Assembly: GCA_012861695.1 (NCBI GenBank)
Contig: JAAOOA010000173.1
Span: 241,001-305,000 of the forward strand
Reading direction: 5' to 3'
Source of the DNA: Trematomus loennbergii
Lineage: Eukaryota > Chordata > Actinopteri > Perciformes > Nototheniidae
Length of the DNA: 64,000 nucleotides
Positions 50,346 through 63,857 of this stretch are shown here, in pieces. A program made the position numbers and the translations under genes. The notes under the pieces are model-generated. The model was not told the origin of the DNA. It worked only from the letters and a program-made list of their open reading frames with translations, and ran no database searches. Position 1 is the first letter of the stretch; each line of letters starts with the position of its first letter.

Positions 50346-50629
50346 AATAAATAGCTTCTCTGCCTCGGTGTGTCAGGGCCTTTACAAGTGACATTGAGAG
50401 TGACGGTGAGATAACACAAATACTAAAGGTTGCCACAGACTTGAAGTTTTCAACATTAAAAAAAGGACGAGATAATTCGTCAGTGAGGTGAATAATAAAA
50501 ACAGACTATACACTACATTAAAATATCTAATGAAGCTGTTAAGGGTCTGGTCTGTAAGCGCTCACATCGAGCACTTTAACTGTGTCCTGACCCGGAAAAT
50601 AACCCACTCAGAGCCCTCCACATGCAGCT

Positions 50630-50631
<2 letters not shown>

Positions 50632-50710
<79 letters not shown>
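50632..50710. repeat. (GT)n microsatellite
   Basis: About 39 uninterrupted units. Confidence 0.98.
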
Positions 50711-50711
<1 letters not shown>

Positions 50712-51231
50712 GGATGAAAGCTGACACTCAGTGCAGAGATTACATCACAGCGTTGGGTTAATAAAGCTGAGCTCATAATGTGAGATGATGGATTTCAGCT
50801 CTCAGACGCTCTCACCTTAAATAAATCATCTGCACTCTACTTCCTGTTTGGGTCGAGGGCGAAAAGGAGCTCCGAGCGGTCGGATGACATCAGCGTGTGA
50901 AGCTCTGCAGCAGATTATTTAATGGATGTGATGGGAGGAACATCTTGGAGCAAAATACATTACCTCAACCAGAGAGGATATGTTTTTGTTAGAAAAATAT
51001 CGCACATTTTTCTTTGGGTGAAATTCAGTGCAAAGATTTAAGCGAGATTATTTATTTTTTGAAAAGATGATAGTATAGTTTAGATAATCTATAGATATTT
51101 ATAGTTGATGATGACACATCGACAACAATTGACAACACATTGCTGCATATGGAGAAAACACAAACTGTTAGAAAAACTGTGGGTCAAATAACTAGGAAAA
51201 TAGTAAAAGACGCTTGAGTCACAAACAGTGT
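50711..51231. other. Non-coding interval
   Basis: No gene recognised. CTCAACCAGAGAGGATATG near 50964 may be a fragment of the repeat seen at 63858. Confidence 0.4.
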
Positions 51232-52345
51232 TTCAGGCTCGAAAATGACATGCCCAAAACAAATGACTACAACTTAACTTCTAAAAGGGTTATATGAATA
51301 ATTTCTTTTATCAAAGCAAGGCTACATCTGTGAGTTGGATGTAGAAGTGTCAGAATCAATATAAATGTTTTTTATTTTAAAGAAAATTCAGATTTTACAT
51401 AGTAAAAAACTGTAAATTATAGTGTCCGTCCAAAAATTATTTTTTACAGATAGTGAAAACTACCCTTGGATGATGGGTTAGTAGACTAAAAGCTGTAGGA
51501 ATCCAAAGTACAACATATAATAAGTACCCTGTATCAAGATTGATGCAAAACAAGTGACATTTGACCTTTTTAGAGAGGTTTAGTCAAAACCACCCACCTC
51601 TGAGGTGATTTGGGTGAAAATGTTTTTTTTCCCATATCTCTGGCCCCCCTTGGTCGATTTTGATGGTTGACACCTCTTTCTGACCGTTAGAGCCAATAGA
51701 ATCGAAGGGGGAGGCTCCCACACACACACGTTGTGAAGAGAAAAGGTGGGGGCTGCGCGCATGTAAATGTGCAGCAGAGTGAAGCAATCTCTAGCTCTGG
51801 CATTTGGAAACGAAAAAGCAGTTTTATTGCTTATGGATTATCAGAAATAATTTCAAAGAGGGCATAGATACATTGGATGAACCTATGGATTAACTGCAGC
51901 ATCGTTTTTTTATCGTTTTAATGCCATTGAAGACCAGTTTTGACCAAGGTAAGCCATGTTAGCGTTTCTAGCTACCTAGCTCCACATGTTATGATGTACG
52001 CTTTCGTTTATAGCGTCGCAAATGTTTATCACTGAGTGTTGAGGTTTTTTACACAGATTCTGTGTCTCCAGGGGACCAAAAACGAGTGGTTGGCTGTGCA
52101 TCTAGGATAAGTAATAAGGGAGTTATTGTGAGTTTAAGTGCCGTTTTAGGTTACATTTTTTCGCTCGTGGCTAATTCAGAGTGTTAGCATTGTGGGTTTT
52201 TTTTGGAAAAAAAAATTAAAAAGATCAGTTAGCTGAGTTTCTTCCCGTTACATGGATATAAAACATTCATAGTTTATTAAATATTAAGATTCCTTAGACG
52301 TTGTTTCCTGCAAATGACGCGTTTATCCGCCCGGTACCGGTCAAC
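51232..52345. mobile_element. piggyBac-like element, copy 2, inverted and truncated at both ends
   Basis: Reverse complement of 14960-16070 over about 1.1 kb with few differences: CTCGAAAATGACATGCCCAA, TCCATATCTCTGGCCCCCCT-like stretch, CGTTTATCCGCCCGGTACCG. Homology stops on one side just before the GGGCTTAACAGG terminus and on the other inside the GGTACCGG palindrome, so neither TTAA boundary survives. Confidence 0.88.
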
Positions 52346-52406
52346 GTTGAAATAATTAGAAATGACCGAGGTTAGCGCTTCCACCTTCTCCACAATAGTA
52401 AAAAAC

Positions 52407-53383
<977 letters not shown>

Positions 53384-53391
53384 TAAAAAAC

Positions 53392-54359
53392 ACAATGTCA
53401 GTGCAGACCGTTTTACCACTGGTCACAGCTTTACCCAACTTGTCCCTAATCCTCCAGACATCCCAGATACAACTACTAAGTGCAGTACAATTACCGTGGT
53501 CTTTGTCAGTGAAAGCACGTATAAACACGCCCACACAAACCTGCGATATAGGTGCTACTTTGCCAGATATTTTCTGAAGGCAGTCAAACACACGTTGCAT
53601 CCGGTCCCAAGGCCTCTTTGCCCTTTTATGTGTGAGCAACTCTAAATACATAATGACATAGATGGAGAGCAGAGAAGAAAGACGGAGATGGATCTGTTTT
53701 GTAAAGTCCTATAAGTGATGACGACATCCCCCGAGGGGCTCGTTGCTGTCGGGTTTCACGTGTTTCAGTCTCTGTCTATATTTTTCCTTCCGATTGGGGA
53801 ATGAATTGGAAACACCTGACGAAACTCTGATGCAAATGTTCTGCTCTGCTGCTGGAGGCTCCTCTGGCACGACTACACAGAGGCTCATCTCTCATCTGAC
53901 ATGCTTCACCAAAATAAAACCGCGTTTGAATCCGACACGCTCCATGCGAAACATCCAGTGTGACTCGGGTGTTTTCGCACTCCTTTAATGTTTTTTTTCT
54001 GACCTGAGATCATTTTAATCAGTTTAGACAAACTTCTCAGGCTCATTCACTTCCATTCAGTTCCAGTCGGCTCACAAAACAACTGGAGACTTATTTAGGC
54101 TGGAGTTCATCAGGGGTAACCAGGTGTCCCGCATTTCCATCCCTGTCACGATGTTATGCATTTGGGTTGGCTCTAGTTATCCAAAATAAAGCCACCATGA
54201 CACGAAGAGGACATATTATGCTCATTTTCGGGTTCAAATGAGTAAAAAAAACACAGAACAGAACACTTACAGCGTGTGTGTTGTGTGTGTGTAAAGGCGT
54301 GTTTATGTTTCTTATTTTCACATTTTGTGCAATGCCTTTGTTTACACGCGTGCTGCTCA
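53392..54359. other. Non-coding interval
   Basis: A minus-strand open frame at 53651-53364 is noted in findings. At 54203-54250 a fragment GAAGAGGACATATTATGCTC matches the inverted end of repeat D. Otherwise nothing recognised. Confidence 0.4.
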
Positions 54360-54535
<176 letters not shown>

Positions 54536-54989
54536 ACGAAGGGGTGAGGTCATCCAGTGAAGTCGAGCAGGTTCACAGCTGCTTCGCTGCAGGAAGCTGC
54601 TTTAAAGTGATTTGTTCTGGAAAGAGTCCTTCAGAGGAAGACGTGACCGTCCTCTACACATCTATCAGGTTTCTTTTTTCTCCAGTGAAGCAACAACACA
54701 TTGACTCCCCCAGCAACAGACTGGACTGCAGGGGGGCGACAGGGGGAGTCACACTGTCACCTCTCATTGTTACAGCTGCAGTGCGTATCAGTTCATCAAA
54801 GGACTTTCTTTGTTTCCTTCTCTCCTTATGCTTTATTCCTTCTCTTTTTGCCATCAGTGCACCTTTTGCTTTTATCCCCCAAACATCTTTGTGCATCTTT
54901 TTCTCTATCATTTTTTATTAATTTGTTTGCTTTCACTCTTTCCTGCCTTACTTTGCCCTTCACTTCTTCCAGATGTCATGCTTTGTTCT
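54536..54989. other. Non-coding interval
   Basis: Pyrimidine-rich; long hydrophobic frames at 54800-55030 arise from T/C-rich sequence. No gene recognised. Confidence 0.4.
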
Positions 54990-55381
54990 CAGTGGGGGAA
55001 AGCAACAAAGTACTTTACTCAAGTATAGTACTTTAGTAAAACTCTGAGGTACCTGTACTTAGTTTTCATTTTAGGCTCCACCACCGTTTGGAAGCAAAGT
55101 ACTTTTTACTTGACAGCTGGAGTTACTGTTCAGATTCTGATTTTTGGCTCATTCAAAACATTGATCAATTATTAAATAAACATTGACATAAAATTAGAGG
55201 TAAGGATATCCAGCAGAGTAATGAAATGCAGCTCCAACTACCCAGCTGTGACGAAAACCCTATTCCATCAATAATCAAAATCCAAAAATGTATAATATCC
55301 GACTCTGAAATTGACCTTTACGTTTAACAAGTACTTTACTTTTAATATATTTTGATGCCGATACTTTTTAACGTTTCTTAA

Positions 55382-58300
55382 AGGTGGGGTAGGTAATTTT
55401 GGAGAAACCAGCTCGAGTGCGCTAACATTTGAAAATGCACAGCCGGAACAAATCTGCCACTTCCTTACAGAGCCCCTCCTCCAACACACACGAACGCGCA
55501 CATGACCAATGAGGGCACGAGAAAAGTTTGTGCACAGATGGACAACACACTCTCACTCCCTAAGCGTCCAGGAGCGACGCTTGGTCAGGGTCCCGTGGCG
55601 TCCAGTTGTGACGCGCCGAGGCTCCTTCAGCTTCATAAACGGACGCAAAGAGCTTTCAACTGATTGCAATGTATTCCCATCGGCGTCGGTATTTGACGCT
55701 TAGGGAAGCACAGCATTCGTTTGTGTCGGAGGCTGTTAAAGGCAATGTGAGCGTCCATTCCCATTGGATAACGGAGAATTGTACACCCGGAAGTAAGTAT
55801 TCTCCTTACTGTCGATTGATTTGACAGAGATATCTCCACTACTCATCAACTCAAAAACACCAGATTATCTTTGTTAATTAAACAACATTGATAGGTTTAG
55901 TGTGTGTACAATGCTTTTGTCACGTTTCGCCTTCAATTTGAGAAACAAGTCGTTTTCTATGAGTTTTGGATGGCTGAAGACATTACATTACCCACAATCC
56001 TCTGTAGCAACCATAGACTGTATAAGAAAATTAAATAATACATTATTCCGAGTGTGCTGCTTTTCTCTTTGAAAGTCATCACATAACGGCATTGTAATAC
56101 ACGTTTCGGCTGCATTAAATATGACATATCTGCCGTAGTTAACTCTATTTATTGAGCTCTGATGACAAGACTTCTAGACAAACAGGAACTGCAGCCAAAA
56201 CTGAAAACTTGACGTGGATCATAAATATATAAGCAATTAAACAACATCTTACATTTATTTTCACACAATACGTCTCCTTGCAGTATCAACACTAATTCGG
56301 CTGACTTTTATATTTGATCCAATTGGTAGATAGGCTGTATTTACGCGATAACGGTGCACAGCTGATAGAAAGGGACACCTACTGGTTAAAGCACGTTATT
56401 GCATTTTATAATTTATTATTAGATATTAATAGGATCCCTATAAAGTATATTCTTTACTCGTCGTTATTCTCTACTAATAGTTAATTAAAGACTGTATATA
56501 ATGACTATTTTGCACATCCCATTCAAGATTTCAAGATTTTCTAAGGTTTATTGACATTAAAGACTGTATATAATGACTATTTTGCACATCCCTTTCAAGA
56601 TTTCAAGATTTTCTAAGGTTTATTGACATATCATATTATACACAACTACGGTGTAGTTATGCAATGAATGAAAAACTTGGGTCGCAGGTTCCTCAACAGT
56701 GCATTACAAGACATCTATCAATATGTGTGTACTCCACCATTACATTGTCATATTCTGCACATTTCTTATACTATCTACATACATCTTATAAGAGTATAAT
56801 ACATATGTATAATATCAGTTAAAATAAGTGCTTAAACATAGTTAACATTGCAGGAAAGCAATATATTAGACGTTAAGTACTTTGTCAGGCTTAATATTTA
56901 TCTGTAGATACAAATGTCACTGTGTGTGCTGTGTGCTCTGCATGTGTGACCATCAAAGAGGGTTTCATCCCTCCATATTCATCTTCTATACCCCCAAAGC
57001 TTTTTTCTTATTCAAAAGAAGACCTTAACCTAAAGTATTCTTTAATGTTTAAATAAAGCCTTATTAGTTTGTCTGTTTTGCACATCCTCCTATTAATATC
57101 TAATAATAAAATTATAAAATGCAATAACGTGCTTTAACCAGTAGGTGTCCCTTTCTATCAGCTGTGCACCGTTATGGCGTAAATACAGCCTATCTACCAA
57201 TTGGATCAAATATAAAAGTCAGCCGAATTAGTGTTGATACTGCAAGGAGACGTATTGTGTGAAAAGAAATGTAAGATGTTGTTTAATTGCTTATATATTT
57301 AAGATCCACGTCAAGTTTTCAGTTTTGGCGGCAGTTCCTGTTTGTCTAGAAGTCTTGTCATCAGGGCTCTATAAATAGAGTTAACTACGGCAGATATGTC
57401 ATATTTAATGCAGCCGAAACGTGTATTACAATGCCGTTATGTGATGACTTTCAAAGAGAAAAGCAAGCACACTCGGAATAATGTATTATTTAATTTTTTA
57501 TACAGTCTATGGTTGCTACAGAGGATTGTGGGTAATGTCATGTCTTCGGCCATCCAAAACTCATAGAAAACGACTTGTTTCTCAGAATTGAAGGGGAAAA
57601 CGTGACAAAAGCATTGTACACACACTAAAACCTATCAATGTCGTTTAATTAACAAGGATAATCTGGTGTTTTTGAAGAGAAAAGCAAGCACACTCGGAAT
57701 AATGTATTATTTAATTTTTGTATACAGTCTATGGTTGCTACAGAGGATTGTGGGTAATGTAATGTCTTCGGCCATCCAAAACTCATAGAAAACGACTTGT
57801 TTCTCAGAATTGAAGGGGAAAACGTGACAAAAGCATTGTACACACACTAAAACCTATCAATGTCGTTTAATTAACAAGGATAATCTGGTGTTTTTGAGTT
57901 GATGAGTAGTGGAGATATCACTGTCAAATCAATCGACAGTAAGGGGAATACTTACTTCCGGGTGTACAATTCTCCGTTATCCAATGGGAATGGACGCTCA
58001 CATTGCCTTTAACAGCCTCCGACACAAACGAATGCCGTGCTTCCCTAAGCGTCAAATACCGACGCCGATGGGAATACATTGCAATCAGTTGAAAGCTCTT
58101 TGCGTCCGTTTATGAAGCTGAAGGAGCCTCGGCGCGTCACAACTGGACGCCACGGGACCCTGACCAAGCGTCGCTCCTGGACGCTTAGGGAGTGAGAGTG
58201 TGTTGAGATGGAAGGCTGACAGGCAGGTAGGCCATCCAGTTATTTTAGCCGGGCCGGCTAAAATGATTGGTCGTGCTTTTTACAGTATTACGGCTTCCAC

Positions 58301-58416
58301 AGATGACATTTTTTTATGGATTTTTTGTCAAAGCACTTAAGATATTCATTCCTATCGGGATGAATATAACAAAAAGTGTATCTCGAGCCGGTTTCTCAAA
58401 CTTACCTACCTCACCT
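55382..58416. mobile_element. TTAA-flanked MITE, family A, copy 3, split by the fold-back element
   Basis: TTAA at 55378-55381 and 58417-58420. Left part 55382-55542 and right part 58206-58416 together make about 365 bp, matching the copy at 36891. The break falls in TGCACAGATGGAAGGCTGAC. Confidence 0.92.
55543..58205. mobile_element. Giant fold-back DNA element (2663 bp), target duplication AGATGGA
   Basis: AGATGGA at 55536-55542 and 58206-58212. The first bases CAACACACTCTCACTCCCTA are the exact inverse of the last. Inverted arms run from 55543 to about 56432 and from about 57088 to 58205, so nearly 0.9 kb pairs; the right arm is longer through a 221-bp tandem duplication (57456-57676 and 57677-57897). 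Centre (56433-57087) is AT-rich and holds a direct repeat of about 66 bp (GACTGTATATAATGACTATT at 56488 and 56562) and a TTTATTGACAT retroelement tail. No open frame of note. A 7-bp duplication is uncommon; Dada-type elements make 6-7 bp, hAT and P 8 bp. Superfamily is not determined. Confidence 0.9.
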
Positions 58417-58532
58417 TTAAGTAAGGTGTTAAATGGAGGACTTTTGAATGTAGGATTTTTACCCATCCTAGAGTACCTACTGAGAAAGGAAAGTGAGGAC
58501 ATGTTTGCCAGTAAGTACTTCTTCAAAGAGCT

Positions 58533-58540
58533 CTGTGTGT

Positions 58541-58601
<61 letters not shown>
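58533..58601. repeat. (GT)n microsatellite
   Basis: About 34 units with one GAGTGT variant near 58546. Confidence 0.97.
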
Positions 58602-58602
<1 letters not shown>

Positions 58603-58609
58603 CCTAGCA

Positions 58610-58790
58610 TTACTATACTTGTGGGGACCTAAATCTGTTTACACAGTCACGTGTGGGGACTCACCTCCCTTATGGGGACAAAATGGAGGTCCCCATAAGG
58701 GAATCATTCATTTTAGGGTGAAGATTTGGTAAGGGTTAGGGTAAGGGTAAGGGTAAGGGTAAGGGTTAGGGTTATGCATGTGTTGGTTAT
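58610..58790. repeat. Hairpin-bearing repeat with telomere-like GGGTAA/GGGTTA array
   Basis: Perfect 13-bp stem CCCTTATGGGGAC (58667-58679) and GTCCCCATAAGGG (58689-58701), loop of 9. From 58729 to 58775 a run of GGTAAG/GGGTTA hexamers: about seven units, mostly GGGTAA, some GGGTTA, the latter in phase with the vertebrate telomere repeat. Preceded by TTGTGGGGACCTAAATCTGT, a known style of fish repeat. Confidence 0.85.
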
Positions 58791-58994
58791 GGTTAAGGTT
58801 AGGATAAGTCTCCAGGAAATGCATGTAAGTCAATGTAATGTCCCATGAAGTGATGTATACATGGTATGTGTGTGTGTGTTTTATTGAACAGTGTGTTTGT
58901 TCAGATGCAGGGTGACAGCGGACATGAAAGGCCGCGCTGGACACCTCGATGAACTCACAACATCGACCTGCAAGCACCACTTCTGACACCCAGC

Positions 58995-59163
<169 letters not shown>

Positions 59164-59383
59164 TAACAGCAGGTGGTATATGGGTCACATTCCCAAAGAA
59201 AGAAACGATCTTGTTCCAGTTTTATGTGGAGTTGCTGACGTGGTGCGTTCAGGGTCACACTGCAGGACGCATCACTCTGGGATCAAACTTGACAGATCTT
59301 CACAGCCAGGCTGTAAGAGACAGGAAGTGTCTGATAACTTTCTGGACGTATTTGTACAGTATTTTATTTTAATGAATTAGATA

Positions 59384-59909
59384 AGGGGTGTCCAAACTTT
59401 TTTCACAGAGGGCCACTAGAGGTGAGGTATTTTGCCTCATAAGTTAAATTATTAGTTAGCAAAATCAATCAAATATAGGTAAGTTATTCTTGTTACTTGA
59501 AAATGCTTTAAGAAACACAACAGCCTACATCACAGATCTCCGTAAGGTTTCATTTATTTAGTTGGCAGCTCATTCCTTAAAACAGAAGCTTTAGATTGCT
59601 TATAAAAAGATGAATTATGAAGGGTAGATTTCAATAATTAATATAAATAAGTTATTTAATCTTATCAACTAAGATTTGTTTGAAGATGTTTCCAACTTGA
59701 ATTGACTGAATTTATTTTAAAAGTGGGCTTATTAACACATGAATATTGTGTAACATTTTTTACATAAATATTTAAAAAGTACAATATATGACAAGCACAA
59801 GTTTCATTTGTGCGCCAAATTCCATTATACTTTTTGAATTTGCTCAGGGCCGATTCAAAATGGACCGCGGGCCGCATTTGGCCCCCGAGCCGTAGTTTGG
59901 ACACCCCTG
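59384..59909. mobile_element. hAT-like element remnant (about 526 bp)
   Basis: Left end AGGGGTGTCCAAACTTTTTT with GAGGGCCACTAGAGG; right end inverted CAGGGGTGTCCAAACTACGG with GGACCGCGGGCCGCATTTGG. The AGGGGTGTCCAAACT terminus is shared. I could not identify an 8-bp duplication with confidence, so the outermost bases may have changed. Confidence 0.8.
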
Positions 59910-60464
59910 GTTTACATGATAAAGTTAGAGAGAAAAAGTCCTTAAATATGATCACATTAAAGAGTAAATGTATAACCAGGAATCACGTGTGCATGGAAAC
60001 AAACTACTGTTCCTAAGTGTCTTGGAGAAAAGTTTTGAAAGAGTTTGAAAGTGAGACAGCTGAGCAGCAGTAATCATGGAGTCATTATTATCAACAGCTC
60101 TGTCGGCCCTGCAGAAATGTGTGGCAGTAAAGATGAGAGATACTGCACACAGAGGATGACTGAGCATCAGGTCAGAGCAGAGCCGTAATGAACGAGCGGT
60201 CAGTGAAGGTGAACAGCTGCAGAGTGAATCTGTTCAATTTGATTTTGTTTATAAAAAATAAAAGGTCAAATACTGTAGCACAAACTTCGAATATAATTGT
60301 TTTTATAGCTCAATTTGGTACAAAGCATCTATTTCACATATGTATACAGTATATTGCATAAGAAGAAAGTGGTAAAAGGTAAGCAATTAGTTTTTTCCCC
60401 TTTCCTGTAGTGTGTTAGGTTTTTGTGCATCTCAATAGTCTGCAAAGGCTAAAAGCATTTATAT
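59910..60464. other. Non-coding interval
   Basis: No gene or repeat recognised. Confidence 0.4.
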
Positions 60465-61000
60465 TGGTTAGCGCTCCAACACATTGTACGGGATAGGCTA
60501 AGGGGCGGCACATCTCTAAGTGGTTGACCAATCACAACAGAGCCGGCCAGCTAACCAATCAGAGCAGACTGGGCTCTGGTTTCAGACAGAGGGTGAAAAG
60601 AGGTGCTACAGCACAGGCAGTATGAGAAAAATAAATAACAAGCTGAGATTCCACAGATTCTGGAGGTATTAGTATCATCACTGAGCGATCAGAACTCGCG
60701 ACATGGGAAGCAAACCCAGACATCACAACACGGAGCTTTATGGAGCAAAAACGGGAGAAATGTCTTACCTTCTGCTGTTTCTGATCAAAAGTTGTGTTCA
60801 ATGGCATGAAACGAGAAAACGCGGCTGAAGGTTAATCCATAGGTTAATCCAATGTGTTTTTGTCACTTTGAAATGATTACTGATAATCCATCATTCCATT
60901 TTTATGTCAAAAACAGAGTTTTCATATTAGCTGCTATGATAGCTACCAGAGTGTATGACAGCTTCCTGTTTGGGTATTCTGGCTACGCATCACTCTCACT

Positions 61001-61744
61001 TAGGGTTGGGAACCGAAACTCGGTTCCAGGTGAGAACCGATAAGAAAACGCCAGGTACGGGTACCCATACAAAATACACAATTTCGGTTCTGCTTAACGG
61101 TTCCTAAACGCGGTAGACCTTGTATTCCACCGGGTCCGTCTGCGCCGCGGCGACCCGGAATACAGGGGCGGACTGGCCATCTGTGTGTTCTGGAGAATCA
61201 CAGAACGGCCGGTTCTTCAGCGGGCCGTTGGCGGCCGGCTCGGTTCGCTGACGGCCGGCACCGCCCTTAATCTTTTTGAATGGCATCATGTAAGTTGCGC
61301 TTACAGGCGACAGAGGTCTACAGTTTCCCCGCAGCGAGGCTCCCCCTGCCCTCCCGTAGACAGTTCACGAGCTCAGTCACTTCTTAACACCAAAGATGGA
61401 TCGCGGTAAACGCTCTAAAGTGTAGTGGACTACACTAAAACAGAAAAAGACAAGGCACTGAGCTATGCCTGTGGCAAGTTAATAGTTTTCCACAGGCATA
61501 GCTCAGTTAAAATAAAGCACAGCTATTGTGTAATACATTGTATTGCATGTATTTTTTTTATTTGTAAAAATGTCAGTTAATAAAGCTTAAAAGAATAAAG
61601 ATATTTTTGTTATCTAAATGTTTGACTTTTTCTTTTATAATTTTCTAATCGAAACGGGGAATCGATAAGAACCGGAATTGATAAGCAGAATCCGAATCTG
61701 AATCTGAATCTGAATCGATACATTTCAGACGATACCCATCCCTA
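61001..61744 (+). mobile_element. hAT-like deletion derivative (744 bp), target duplication CTCTCACT, with BED-finger relic
   Basis: CTCTCACT at 60993-61000 and 61745-61752. Ends TAGGGTTGGGAACCGAAAC and, inverted, TAGGGATGGGTATCGTCTG. From ATG 61395 the frame reads MDRGKRSKV then a TAG; in the next frame DYTKTEKDKALSYACGKLI continues to about 61500. This matches the start of a BED zinc finger at the N-terminus of hAT/ZBED transposases (known family), with the first finger Cys changed to Ser. The rest of the transposase is deleted. Confidence 0.9.
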
Positions 61745-62160
61745 CTCTCACTCCTTATTGGTAACGTGTAGGTGGATTTAGGAACTTTCCCTCGATTCTA
61801 TTGGCTCTGACGGTTAAAAAGAGATGTCAATCATCAAATCGACCAAGGGGGGCCGGAGATATGGCAAATCTTGCTAAACCTCTATAAAAAGGTCAAATGT
61901 CACTTGTTTTGCATCAATCTTGATACAGGGTACTTATTATATGTTGTACTTTGGATTCCTAAAGCTTTTAGTCTACTATCCCATCATTCAAGGGTGGTTT
62001 TCACTAAAAGTAATGTTTTGTTTTTTTGGACGGACACTATCATTTATGTTTTTTTACTATGTTCAATCTGAATTTACTTTAAAATGAAAAAAATCTATAT
62101 TGATTCTGACTCTTCTACATCCAACTCACAGATCATTGCTTTGGGAAAAAAGATTATTAA

Positions 62161-62461
62161 AGGTGGGGTAGGTAATTTTGGAGAAACCAGCTCGAGATCG
62201 CTAGAATTTGAAAATACACAGCCGGAAAAATCTGCCACTTCCTTACAGAGCCCCTCCTCCAACACACACGAACGCGCACATGACCAATGAGGGCACGAGA
62301 TAAGTTTGTGCACAGATGGAAGGCTGACAGGCAGGTAGGCCATCCAGTTATTTTAGCTGGGCCGGCTAAAATGATTGGTCGTGCTTTTTACAGTACTACG
62401 GCTTCCACAGATGACATTTTTTTACGGATTTTTTGTCAAAGCACTTCAGATATTCATTGCA
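62161..62461. mobile_element. TTAA-flanked MITE, family A, copy 4, right end lost
   Basis: TTAA at 62157-62160, left end AGGTGGGGTAGGTAA, interior as in copy 2 to CACTTCAGATATTCATTGC. The last 70-odd bases and the right TTAA are missing; the host element resumes at about 62462. Deletion probably removed some host sequence too. Confidence 0.88.
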
Positions 62462-62612
62462 AATTATGGTCATTTGTTCTGAGAATGTCATTTTCGAGCC
62501 TGAGACCTGGAAAACAGGCTCAGGGTGGAACAGGTTAAAGCATGGAGACATGTCACAGTAGAGGCACACAATACTAATATGAACCTGAACAATTAGCATA
62601 ATATGTCCTCTT

Positions 62613-63857
<1,245 letters not shown>

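Larger units (their letters stand above)
54994..58480. repeat. ACTTTACTCAAGTA-type hAT-like repeat remnant, split by younger elements
   Basis: GTGGGGGAAAGCAACAAAGT then ACTTTACTCAAGTATAGTAC, TGTACTTAGTTTTCATTTTA and AGTACTTTACTTTTAATATA to 55381; continues after 58421 with GTAAGGTGTTAAATGG. Resembles the element at 22696 in composition. A family A MITE inserted at TTAA 55378, and the fold-back element then inserted in that MITE. Confidence 0.6.
60720..62534. mobile_element. piggyBac-like element, copy 3, carrying two nested insertions
   Basis: Right end GGTGGAACAGG followed by TTAA (62535-62538); interior matches copy 1 (TTAATCCATAGGTT, ATCAATCTTGATACAGGGTA, GTCATTTTCGAGCCTGAGAC). Left terminus is missing and homology is detectable only from about 60720. 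Interrupted by the hAT-like element at 61001-61744 and the family A MITE at 62161. More diverged than copy 2. Confidence 0.82.
60465..62612 (+). repeat. Dispersed repeat D, split by the third piggyBac-like copy
   Basis: Left part 60465-60640: GCTCCAACACATTGTACGGG to AGGCAGTATGAGAAAAATAA. Right part 62535-62612: TTAAAGCATGGAGACATGTC to CATAATATGTCCTCTTT. In the intact order (47386-47830) these meet at GAACATTAAAGCATGG, so the insertion used the TTAA of that motif. Confidence 0.8.

Noticed and set aside
55633..58115. Two similar 68-residue frames at 55633-55839 (minus) and 57909-58115 (plus) that looked like a duplicated gene
   Set aside because: They are the same sequence in the two inverted arms of the fold-back element; no domain and no other support.
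58729..58775. True telomere or chromosome-fusion scar
   Set aside because: Only about seven hexamers, mostly GGGTAA rather than GGGTTA, attached to a hairpin-bearing repeat; insufficient for a fusion claim.
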